From positions 62,001-126,000 of the forward strand of contig QWII01000017.1 of assembly GCA_021405325.1 (NCBI GenBank): 64,000 nt of DNA, given 5' to 3'. The notes under the pieces are model-generated. The model had not been told where the DNA came from, did no database searches, and saw only the letters and a program-made list of their open reading frames with translations. This document shows, one piece after another, positions 49,173-58,200 of this stretch. The position numbers and the translations under genes are program-made. The DNA is from Caldilinea sp. CFX5 (lineage in GTDB: Bacteria > Chloroflexota > Anaerolineae > Caldilineales > Caldilineaceae). Position 1 is the first letter of the stretch, and every line of letters begins with the position of its first letter.

Positions 49173-51734
49173 TCAAGGTACAGTCACAAACTCCACCGAC
49201 GCAAAGGTCGGGATACTGACGGCGGTGGGGACGACGGCGATTTCGAGCCGGTTGGCGCCGGCTTCGAGTTTGGCCGTGTCCTCAGCACTGAGGGTGACTT
49301 GCCAGAGGCCGTCTTCGACGGCGGTGGCGGCGCCGCTCTGCACCAGTTCGCCACGGGCGTCAAAGACCAGATATTTGGCCTCGCTGATGCCGTCGATGCT
49401 GTAGGGGGCATCCTTGAAGGAGACCAGAATATCAAAGGTTGCTTCGTCACCGATGGTCACGCGGCCGCCGCCATCAATTTCAACGGTGGCGATCTGTGGT
49501 TCGGTAAAGCGCATCCACTTGTCGGCAGCGTCGGGGTAATCGGGGTTGCGCAGCAGTTGCACGTTGCCTTCGACCGGGAAAGCGGCGGCCAGGTAAAATT
49601 CACCGGTGCCAAGCCAGAAGTGGCCGCGGTCGGCATACCATTTTTTCAGGTTGCTCCAGCGCGCTTGGGCTTCTTCGGCGGTGATGTACTCGCCCAAGGT
49701 CGGCGCGTAGGGGATATAGCTCTCAGCGCTGGCCTGGGTCAGGTATTTGTTGAGAATTTCCAAGCTAGGACCGGCGATATAGTTCATCCACTCGACCTTG
49801 AGCGCATCGGCTTTGTCCGGCGAGAAGGCCAATTCCTTGTTAGCCTCGGCCAACATGCCAATGCCCAGGTTGTGCCAAGCGCCGGGGCCACGCAAATAGG
49901 CTGGGAAGAGACCTACGACATTCTGTTCGGCATCCAGGGTATAAGTGTCGCTGTAAGTCTCCACCACCAGCGGGTTGGTCTGCACAATGCGCACGCCGCG
50001 GAATGATTCTTTGAAGGCTTCCAGCGCCGGCGCTTGAGCCTCATCATAGATGGCGCTGCCTTCCATGCCCCGATCAAAGGCAAGGATCAGCGTCAGCACC
50101 ATATCGGCCAGGGAAAGATTGCTGCCGTCGTGCCACTTCAGGTCATAGAGATCCGCCGGGTAGTAGACCACCACCTTGCTGTTGGCGGTGATGCCTTCCG
50201 GGTGCTTTTCGCCAACGGTGATAAACTTTTGCGCAGCCGGATCCCAGTCGATCCAGGCGTCAGCCGGCACTTCGTTGGTTGGCACAAATTGCAGATCAAG
50301 CCAGTCATGCGTCTTGACCACCGGCAAGCCTTCTTTGACAAAGGCTTCGGCGCGTTCAATGCGTTGCGGCCAGGCCAGCCCGGTGAAGGGGTCGGGCAGG
50401 GTGTCAAAGTCGCCGGTCGCCCGTGTCATCATCTGGTCGTAGACCCAGTTGGTGCCGTCGAGCGGGTTCCACGGTTCGGGCAGAATGCTGAGTGTGCCGA
50501 CGGTGATCTTGCCGTCGGCCCCGTCCCCGCCTTCGCGAAGGGTGTGGGGCCAGAGGAACGAGCCGCTAATACCACCGGCCAGATCCGCCGCCACCGACAT
50601 GTTGTTGCGATAGGGCGAAATGCTCTGGCGATCCACCAACCAGACCCGCGGCGATTCTTGCAACGCCAGTTCGAGCGCACGGGTAAAGAGTTCGCGCCGC
50701 TCGTCTAATGTCTGGAAATCCCGGCGGGCCAGCCGATCCGAAATGGTGTCAAACTCCTCTGATGGCGTATATGCCTGCCAGAGCGGGAAGGTCGGCCCGC
50801 GTGGGGTGTAGTAGAAGTCAAAGTTGGGCGCTTGGTCGCGCAGAATCGCGCCGGTGACCCAGCCGCCGGTGTAGATGTGGAACAGCCCTTCTTGCGGGTC
50901 GGTGCGCGTCCAGATGGGGGAAGCTTCGGCGGCGGCGCGATAGTCGCGTTTGACGGCAAAGCCAATGTCTTCGAGCAGATTGGAGACATAGTCGCCAATG
51001 TCTTTGCGCTCATCTTCGGTGCGGATCAGGACAATCAACTCAACCGGCTCGCCGTTATACTGCCACTGACCGTCCACCTGCTCCGCGCCCAGCTTTTCCA
51101 TCTCTTCGGTGATAATGGCGGTGGCCTTTTCCGGGTCATGGGCGTAGGTCGCTTCCAGGCGGCGCACCACATCGACCAGCCGCGCATAATCCGGGAAGGA
51201 GGCGGTGATGGGGAAGAATTTGGGGAGCGCCAGACCGCCATGAATTTCCTGAACAATATAGTCGCGATCAACCAGCCAGTTCATCGCTTCGCGAATGCGC
51301 GGCACGGCAAAGGGATTCAATTTGCCCGTGCCTTCAAAGATCGGCCCAGCCACATTAAAGGTCAATTCCGAGGTCGAGCCAAAGGATTGGGCGTAGCTTA
51401 GATCGGACGATTGAGAAACCGTTTGGTAAATTTCGGGATCGGTGACAGCAAAGGCATAGACATCCAGTTCGCCCACGCCTAAGCGGGTCACCGCGGCGGC
51501 GGCGGATGGTTCTTCGACGGCGATCACTTCATTGACTAGCCCGCCGGCAGCGGCAGCGCCGGTCTCAGCCGCCGGGGCCGCTTCCGCGGCGGCTGAGACC
51601 GGCGTTGGTTCTTCCGCCGCCGGCGCAACATCACTTGGTGTCGCACAAGCAGCTAATAATAAACTCACGATCAGCAGCAAACTCAAAAGGGGCGCCCCCA
51701 GCCTTGGGCGCGCAGCGTGCCGTTTTGCGTTCAT
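49173..51734 (-). CDS. Family-5 ABC substrate-binding lipoprotein with permuted lobes
   Basis: The 853-residue protein starts with a signal peptide and lipobox (LLLAAC), then an Ala/Glu-rich linker. In normal family-5 proteins the W-x-D-G-x-x-L-x-A-D-D segment precedes the P-F-x-x-x-R-x-R-x-A-x-N-x-x-x-D-R segment. Here the order is reversed: LTFNVAGP and LNPFAVPRIREAMNWLVDRDYI come first (about 123-165), then WNPLDGTNWVYDQMMTRATGDF (about 415-435) and KWHDGSNLSLADMVLTLILAFDRG (about 530-553). The C-terminal 110 residues form a beta domain. This suggests circular permutation, an architecture I associate with archaeal importers. It is the first gene of the operon; the ligand may be peptides or oligosaccharides. 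Confidence 0.88.
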   Translation of the reverse strand: MNAKRHAARPRLGAPLLSLLLIVSLLLAACATPSDVAPAAEEPTPVSAAAEAAPAAETGAAAAGGLVNEVIAVEEPSAAAAVTRLGVGELDVYAFAVTDPEIYQTVSQSSDLSYAQSFGSTSELTFNVAGPIFEGTGKLNPFAVPRIREAMNWLVDRDYIVQEIHGGLALPKFFPITASFPDYARLVDVVRRLEATYAHDPEKATAIITEEMEKLGAEQVDGQWQYNGEPVELIVLIRTEDERKDIGDYVSNLLEDIGFAVKRDYRAAAEASPIWTRTDPQEGLFHIYTGGWVTGAILRDQAPNFDFYYTPRGPTFPLWQAYTPSEEFDTISDRLARRDFQTLDERRELFTRALELALQESPRVWLVDRQSISPYRNNMSVAADLAGGISGSFLWPHTLREGGDGADGKITVGTLSILPEPWNPLDGTNWVYDQMMTRATGDFDTLPDPFTGLAWPQRIERAEAFVKEGLPVVKTHDWLDLQFVPTNEVPADAWIDWDPAAQKFITVGEKHPEGITANSKVVVYYPADLYDLKWHDGSNLSLADMVLTLILAFDRGMEGSAIYDEAQAPALEAFKESFRGVRIVQTNPLVVETYSDTYTLDAEQNVVGLFPAYLRGPGAWHNLGIGMLAEANKELAFSPDKADALKVEWMNYIAGPSLEILNKYLTQASAESYIPYAPTLGEYITAEEAQARWSNLKKWYADRGHFWLGTGEFYLAAAFPVEGNVQLLRNPDYPDAADKWMRFTEPQIATVEIDGGGRVTIGDEATFDILVSFKDAPYSIDGISEAKYLVFDARGELVQSGAATAVEDGLWQVTLSAEDTAKLEAGANRLEIAVVPTAVSIPTFASVEFVTVP

Positions 51735-51839
51735 GCGCTATACCTCCAATTTTCAATGGATTTCGACAACCCACGCAAGACGAATATGATGTTGAGTAAC
51801 AACTGATCAGAAGTTATGAATATAGGCAAATGGGTTACA

Positions 51840-51890
51840 GTCGCGCAGTCGTGCGGTCGCGTAGTCGGGTAGTCGGGTAGTCTACGGTCG
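51840..51890. repeat. GTAGTCGG octad tract
   Basis: Five imperfect octads (GCAGTCGT, GCGGTCGC, GTAGTCGG, GTAGTCGG, GTAGTC) lie upstream of the importer start. No second arm is evident. Confidence 0.75.
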
Positions 51891-51963
51891 ATCTAGGCGA
51901 TGCCTGCTGGATGGCGGTCTACTTGGCATAGAGCAGCAGGTGGGTTGGTCAAGCGGCGGTTTC

Positions 51964-51992
51964 TTGTTTAGTTTCACAAAAAACGGTACAAT
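51964..51992 (+). promoter_or_regulatory. Sigma70-like promoter for the ATPase-nuclease gene
   Basis: TTGTTT at 51964-51969 and TACAAT at 51987-51992 are separated by 17 bases. The gene starts at 52080. Between them, 52030-52068 is another heptad-like tract (TTGTTGA, TTGACTG, TTGTTGA). Confidence 0.5.
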
Positions 51993-52079
51993 GGTAGCGT
52001 AACCATTGGAAGGATTGCGGCTTGCTCATGACTTGTTGATCTTTGACTGTTGCTTGTTGACTATTGATAGGGACGAACT

Positions 52080-53843
52080 ATGCAATATCCATTAGAAGAA
52101 AAGATTGGCCGCCCCGATCTGCTGGTGGGGCGGGAAAAGGAATTTGCCAATTTCAACAAATGGATCAGCCGAATTCCAGAGAAGCTGTCTAAATCGCGTG
52201 TGATTCTGGCGCGACGGAAGAGCGGCAAGACGACCTTTGTCCAGCGCATTTTCAATCAACTGTGGAGTGCGTATGGACAGGTCATTCCGTTTTACTTTGT
52301 TTTTGAGGAAAAAAATATTTGGCAGCCCAACCTGGCGGTCAACTATTTTCGCGCCTTCGCCTCGCAATATATCGCCTTTTTTGAACGGGACGTTGAATTG
52401 GTCAGTAAGCCCCTTTCGCTCGAACAGATTCGCACCTACGGGGAAACCAAGGGTATTCAGGCTTTAGTCGATGATGTTGATAGTTTGAAGCAGGATGAAG
52501 CTCACGGGCGGCATGATCTCATGTGGATCACCGCCTGCAACGCACCGCATAGCTACGCCTCGATCTTTAACCAACGGGTGTTGGTGATTCTGGATGAGTT
52601 TCAGAACTGCGCCGTTCACGTCTACCCCGATCCCAACTTCCAAACCAAACCGATTGACAGTATGCCGGGCAGCTATCATTCGTTGTCCGAATCCAAGGTC
52701 GCGCCGATGTTGGTCACTGGTTCGTACCCTGCCTGGCTCAAAAAAATTATGAGTGAGTATCTGGAAGCTGGACGCCTTTCCGATATCCATTTCTCCCCCT
52801 ATCTCACCCCTAAAGAGGGATTGCAGGCGGTTTACAAATACGCCGAGGTCTACGAGGAACCGATCACAAATCAAACGGCCCAACAGATCAACGAACTCTG
52901 CATGGCCGATCCCTTCTTTATCTCCTGCGTTGTCCAGAGCGAGTTTCCTGATCGAGATTTGACCACAGCCGAAGGGGTGATTGAAACCGTCAATTATGAA
53001 ATCACCTACCGCAAATCAGAGATGATGCGCACCTGGGAGGAATATATTCCGTTGGCGTTGAAACGCGTCAACGATCAACACGCAAAAAGTATCCTCTTAC
53101 ACCTGAGTAAACATGCCGACCGTGAATGGACGCCCCGGCAAGTCAAAGAGGCGTTGTCGCTTGATCTGAGCGAGTCTGAAATTCATGAGAAGCTCTTTCA
53201 ACTGGCCGACTCGGATCTGATTGAGGAAGGTACGTCCAATATTGATTTTCACGGGTTGAAGGATGGCACGCTCAATTTGATTCTGCGCAGCCGTTTCGAG
53301 AAAGAGATCAACAACTTTGCCCCCGATCTAAAACAGGAATTTCAGCAGACCATCAAAGCGCTACGCAGCGACAAGCGTCGACTCCAGGGCCATGTTAACC
53401 ATTTGGAAGGCCAGTTAGCCGAACATCTGCTGGCGATTGAGTTTCGGAGCCGCAAACGTTTCTCGCTTACTGACTATTTCAGCAGTATGCCCGACAACCG
53501 CAAATTGACCATGCTGGATGTCCAAGAACGGGTAACGATCCAGCGCGCCGACGGACAACCTGATGAGATCGACATCATCGCCAAAACCAAAGAAGGCATT
53601 GTCGTCATGGTAGAGGTGCGCAAACGGCAGGAGAAGACCGATGTCGAAACCGTGGCCGAGTTGCGGGGCAATGCCGATAGTTATGCCAAGCAACAAGGCG
53701 TGGTGGTCTGGCCGGCCTTTCTGTCACTCGGTGGGTTTACCGAGGCAGCGAAGGCGTTTTGCGCTACCCACGGCATTGGTAGCGCTGAGCAGATGGTTTA
53801 TATCGATCCGGAGTTGATGAAAGATGTGGAAGGGCAAGTATAG
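52080..53843 (+). CDS. ATPase fused to a PD-(D/E)XK nuclease-like domain
   Basis: In this 587-residue protein an N-terminal P-loop ATPase begins LVGREKEFANFNKWI, as in archaeal-type/STAND ATPases. Walker A is ARRKSGKTT (44-52, with Ala for the usual first Gly) and Walker B is VLVILDEFQ (about 167-175). A GSYPAWLKKIM sensor region and a winged helix (about 345-395) follow, then a coiled coil (about 415-450). The C-terminus is nuclease-like: DEIDIIAKTKEGIVVMVEVRK, with D498, E512 and R514 in place of the usual E-x-K. It has its own promoter and is followed by gene debris, a setting common for defence or mobile-element genes. The function is not known. Confidence 0.8.
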   Translation: MQYPLEEKIGRPDLLVGREKEFANFNKWISRIPEKLSKSRVILARRKSGKTTFVQRIFNQLWSAYGQVIPFYFVFEEKNIWQPNLAVNYFRAFASQYIAFFERDVELVSKPLSLEQIRTYGETKGIQALVDDVDSLKQDEAHGRHDLMWITACNAPHSYASIFNQRVLVILDEFQNCAVHVYPDPNFQTKPIDSMPGSYHSLSESKVAPMLVTGSYPAWLKKIMSEYLEAGRLSDIHFSPYLTPKEGLQAVYKYAEVYEEPITNQTAQQINELCMADPFFISCVVQSEFPDRDLTTAEGVIETVNYEITYRKSEMMRTWEEYIPLALKRVNDQHAKSILLHLSKHADREWTPRQVKEALSLDLSESEIHEKLFQLADSDLIEEGTSNIDFHGLKDGTLNLILRSRFEKEINNFAPDLKQEFQQTIKALRSDKRRLQGHVNHLEGQLAEHLLAIEFRSRKRFSLTDYFSSMPDNRKLTMLDVQERVTIQRADGQPDEIDIIAKTKEGIVVMVEVRKRQEKTDVETVAELRGNADSYAKQQGVVVWPAFLSLGGFTEAAKAFCATHGIGSAEQMVYIDPELMKDVEGQV

Positions 53844-53904
53844 GTTTACAGTAAATTTACACTTGGACAAAAATGTTCTACAAATCTAATTTTACGTAAT
53901 CTAA

Positions 53905-54527
53905 AATAATAAAGAAATTGTCAACTCACTCGGTCAAAGAGTTCAAATTCTATCCTATAAGGAAGGATATAAAGCTCACGAGAAAGCCATCCGAAATGCT
54001 AAATCAGAAATATTGCTTTTGAGCAATTATGTATTTGATTGGGAAAATGGAGGCCAGCTCGTGATCCAAGTAGAATGCAAAGCATAGAACGCAAAGCTGT
54101 CTTTAATGCATTTAATACAAAACTTCGTCAAGCGAAAAGTAAGAGTATTAAATTTGTGAGGATAGTGGAGATACCACCAAGACATCGTTTAGAAAAGGTG
54201 TTTGCGCATGATCGAATATACCAAGAACACTGCGAGCTATTAGTGGCAATTAGTCAAACAGACCCCGAAGTTGCAAGTCTACGTGTTTCTGAAGTTGTTT
54301 TTCAAAATACCTTCGTTATAATAGACAGAATAATAGACAGATATCATCTGTATATGGAGTTCAACGTCTATAAGGACGGTAGCAATCAAGCATTTACGCC
54401 ATTTGTGATAATAATAGAAGACCCATATTCTGAAGTATTAGGAGATTTCCCTCAGCTTGGCGATCAGGGTACGTTCTACCCTCATACAAAAGTTGACCAC
54501 GCTATCATCGCATCGTTAGTGTTATGA
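53905..54527 (+). pseudogene. Frameshifted AT-rich gene, possibly phospholipase-D-like
   Basis: Two frames join near 54045. The first (53905-54089) contains KAHEKAIRNAKSEILLLSNY and ends in DWENGG. The second (54039-54527) begins RPARDPSRMQSIERKAVFNA and runs 160 residues. Removing one G in GGAGG near 54049-54053 fuses them into one protein. The segment A-I-x-x-A-K-x-E-I-L-L-L-S resembles the start of PLD-like domains, but no H-x-K motif follows. Base composition is clearly more AT-rich than the surroundings, so this was probably acquired and then lost function, unless the shift is a sequencing error. No start codon is clear. Confidence 0.55.
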
Positions 54528-54568
54528 TATGCGCTCACACGCTCCAAGAGTTTGCTTTTGGCTGAGTT

Positions 54569-54735
54569 CTTGTAGGGCAATGCTTCTAACAAGAGCTGAC
54601 CCGTCAGCGCTTCAAACTGTGAATCTTTATGCACCAAAATGGCTGCTTCCCGCATGGCACAGGCCGCGATAATGGTATCGGCCAAGGAAAGATGATACTG
54701 AGCAAGGTCAGCAACGCTGCGGTATCGAGGACGAC
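54569..54735 (-). pseudogene. VapC/PIN-domain remnant with internal deletion
   Basis: Minus-strand VLDTAALL (54709-54732), the first PIN strand with its catalytic Asp, is followed directly, in another frame, by LAQYHLSLADTIIAACAMREAAILVHKDSQF (to about 54605), the C-terminal PIN half with D-x-x-I-A-A and H-K-D. About 65 residues between are missing. The tail of the frame runs on to 54482. No antitoxin gene is seen. A dead toxin gene is the best reading. Confidence 0.7.
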
Positions 54736-54825
54736 GGCACTGGCCACCCGTGGCAACAACATAACAACGGATGGTGGTGGCAACGGATGTCGCTGTCGAG
54801 GTGCCGCTTTCTTTCGGGTCAATCA

Positions 54826-54870
54826 ATCCGTTCCCGCCTCGGGAGCCCACTGGGTGCCGCTGTAGTGTTG
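54826..54870. repeat. Partial copy of the 20769-20856 repeat
   Basis: ATCCGTTCCCGCCT (54826-54839) and CCGCTGTAGTGTTG (54857-54870) match, in the same order, the complement of the left arm region of the 20769-20856 element, with a different 17-base middle. Confidence 0.65.
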
Positions 54871-54952
54871 GTTGCCTCTTCCCCTCTCCGTTTGTCGAGT
54901 TTATGGGGCCGACATGATTGACGCCCAAAGCAGAACATGATAAAGTTAGGCC

Positions 54953-55147
54953 ATGACGAAGTCACGTGTACCAGCAAAGAAGCGCCGCAAGCCGCGTAGC
55001 CCTCTCGATCCGGTTTTCAAACAGGTTTTGACCGATGAGTTTGCCGAGTACGGAGCGACCTTGCAAACGGAAGTCGAAATAGGACGCTTCCAGACGAAAA
55101 GCCTTAGCGTGTTTTGGCCGACCAAAATCCAACAAACCGCCGATTGA
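54953..55147 (+). CDS. Short basic protein or fragment of unknown function
   Basis: The 64-residue frame is MTKSRVPAKKRRKPRSPLDP followed by VFKQVLTDEFAEYGATLQTEVEIGR. The D-P-x-F-K-x-x-L start recalls N-termini of Rpn/transposase-associated nucleases, which would continue for 250 residues, so this may be a truncated gene. It sits at the end of a stretch of broken genes. No ribosome-binding site of note. Confidence 0.35.
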   Translation: MTKSRVPAKKRRKPRSPLDPVFKQVLTDEFAEYGATLQTEVEIGRFQTKSLSVFWPTKIQQTAD

Positions 55148-55218
55148 CAAACCCTCACGCCTTCCTTACGATCACTCCAACGTAACCAACCATCATCGCA
55201 ACGTTTGGAGTGTTCCCC

Positions 55219-58200
55219 ATGCAATCGCTAGCTCGTTTTGTGACCAGGGCGCTACTGCTCTGTTGTTTTGCTTTGTCCACTGGCGTCTTCGCTGTCAGCG
55301 CCCAAAGTGGTGTACCACCCATTCGCATCAGCCAAATTTACGGGGGCGGCGGCAATAGTGACGCCACGCTGCATTCTGACTTTATCGAACTCTTCAACGT
55401 CGGCCCGGAGGCGGTCAATCTCAACGGTTGGTCGGTGCAATATGCGGCTAAAGAAGGCACGGACTGGATTGTCACGCCGCTAGGTGATGTCACCATTGCC
55501 GGCTATGGCTATCTGCTCATCCGACAAGCCGCTGGTGAAGGGGGAAGCGATGCCGGTACAGCGCTAGAACTGCCCGACGTTAGCGGCGAGACCAGCATGA
55601 GCGCCAGCGCCGGTAAAGTGGCGCTGGTAGCCGGTACAACGGCGATTACCGGCTTGTTTGACGGTACAGTAGTTGATTTTGTCGGCTACGGCGATGCCAA
55701 CGAGGCCGAGACTGCGCCCGCCGACAAGCTCACCAACACCAAGGCTGCCTTGCGGTTGAACGGCGGCTGTGTTGACACCAACGACAATGCCCTCAACTTT
55801 GAACGCTTGCCACCCGCCCCACGCAACAGCAGCGCACCACCCTACCCCTGCCCTGAATTGCCGGTCGAGATCCCCATCGAAGCGCCAACCGAGGAGCCAA
55901 CCGTCCTGATCACCCCGGAAATGACAGCGACAATCACCGAAACGCTCACCGCCACACCAACGGAGACCGCCACAGCCGACGTGCCGTTGGTCGAACAACC
56001 GCCGCTCAGCGCGTCGCCAACCGTCACGGTGAGCGGGATTTTTATGGTAACACCAACCGATACGCCGATAATCGAGGAAGCGACCCCAACACCGACAGCA
56101 ACACTATTGGTCGTGGAACCCACGCTACCGGAATCAACACCAACTGCCACCCCACTTGCCGTTGCGCCCGAAAGTTTGACGCCACCTCGCCTGTTGATTA
56201 CCGAATTTCTGGCCGACCCCAAAGCAGTCAAGGATGAGGCGGGCGAATGGCTTGAGATCTACAATGCTGACACCGTGGCGGTGAACCTTAACGGCTGGAC
56301 AATGGCGGATCTGGACAATGATCGCCATACCATTGTGCAGGATCTGCTCATTCAGCCGGGTCAATTCCTGGTGCTGGCGCGCAATGGCGACACGGCGACC
56401 AATGGCGGGGTGACGACAGCTTATGTTTACCAGAGCATTGCCTTGGCCAACAGCAACGACGAATTGCTCTTATTCGCCCCGGATGGCGCCGAAGTAGATC
56501 GTGTTGTCTGGGGTGATGGCGCGATGGTTGCGGTCAAAGCCGGCGCTTCCGCCCAACGAACGACATTGGGAACCAGCCCGCTGTGGGAGAACAGCCAAGA
56601 TCCCTGGCCTGGTTCGGCAGGCGACAAAGGCACGCCTGGCACGGCTTATCAAGCCCCAATTGTCACGCCGACGACCACCCCGCCGCCCAATGCCACGCCC
56701 GGCGCCTTGTGGCCGCTGGCGACCGCACCCAGCGATCTACAAATTGAAGAAGTCCTCTACAGCGGCAGCGATGACGAATTTATCGTCCTGCAAAATAGCG
56801 GCGCCACGCCGCTCGATCTCACCGGCTGGCTCATCGGGGATGCTGAGACGCCGGAGAAGGGTGAGGGGATCTATGAACTGCCGACCGGTACATTTCTGGC
56901 GCCCGGCGATCTGCTCGTCTTGGCGCGCAATGGGCTGGCCTTTCGCACCCGTTGGGGCCGCCCGGCGCACGCCGAGTTTGAGCGGAAAGACGAACAAACG
57001 CCTGACCTTGTGCGTCGCCGCGATCTGGCCAGCGGTGAACTAGCCCTGAACGACAATGGCGATGAAGTGTTACTCTTCAATCCAACCGGTGTTGTAGTCG
57101 ATGCCGTGGCTTTCGACAAAGGCGGTTATACACTCCTTGGCTTGACGGGAACCCTGGACGCGCCCAAGGGGGAAGCCATCCAACGCGTGCCCGATGCGCG
57201 CTTTCCGGTGGTGCAGGAAGTGCGGCAACGCTTTCTCTACGCCCCGCCCGATCCCTTTACGGCGCTCACCTTGCCGGCGCCGCTGCCACAGCCATCCCCC
57301 TTGTTGGATGATGGCTTGCAAGTCGTTTGGGGATCGCTGGGCGCGCAGAGCATCTTTAGCCCCGATGGCGCCGCGCCGCCGCACTATTTGCTGGCGCTGG
57401 CCGCGGCGCAGGGGTTACACTTCCTGGCCGTAGCCGATCCGCTCTATGTTGCGCCCTGGCAACCGGTTGATAATCTGGTTGCCCTGCCGGCCTGGCGCTG
57501 GTCAAGTAGCGATGATACGGGCGCGATTGTTTATAATGCCGAGCCGCAACTCTTGGCTGACCAAGCGGCATTCCTCGCCTATTTGAACGCTACCGGTAGC
57601 ATTGCTCAGTGGCAAACGGACGAGCCGCCAATCAGCCCCGGCTTGACAGCCATCAGCGCCGATGCAGTCAGTGCGCCCGGCTCCCTGTCGGCGCTTTACG
57701 AAGGCTGGTTTACTGCTGGCGCCCCCCTTTTACCGGCAGGGAATGCGGCGCCGGCCTTGCCGAATGTGGTTGCAACAACACCCCGGTACACAGGGCTGGC
57801 TGTGGCTGCCCTCAATAGCGCTGGCGTGCAAGATGCACTGGCAACCCATCGGGGCTGGTTGACCAGTCGGCCCGGTCTTTGGTTGGCTCTACAAGCGCAA
57901 ACAGGGGACGGCAACCGCCGCTGGATGGGCGCAACGCTCGCCGCCGAAAATCAGATTACCTTGCATGTAGACTATGGCGACAAGCTGGGCAAAGTAGCCG
58001 GCGTCGCCATCTGGCAAGATGATAAGCCGATTCAACAATTGGCCACGCCGTTGGCAGGTGGGCGGTGGAGCGTCACACTGCCGGCGATGCCGAATAGTTT
58101 TCTCTACGCCGTCGCCACCCAAACGGATGGCGACTTTGCGATTACGGCGCCTATCTACGTCCTCCCGACCGCCAGCACTGAACCCATCCTGCTCAACGAA

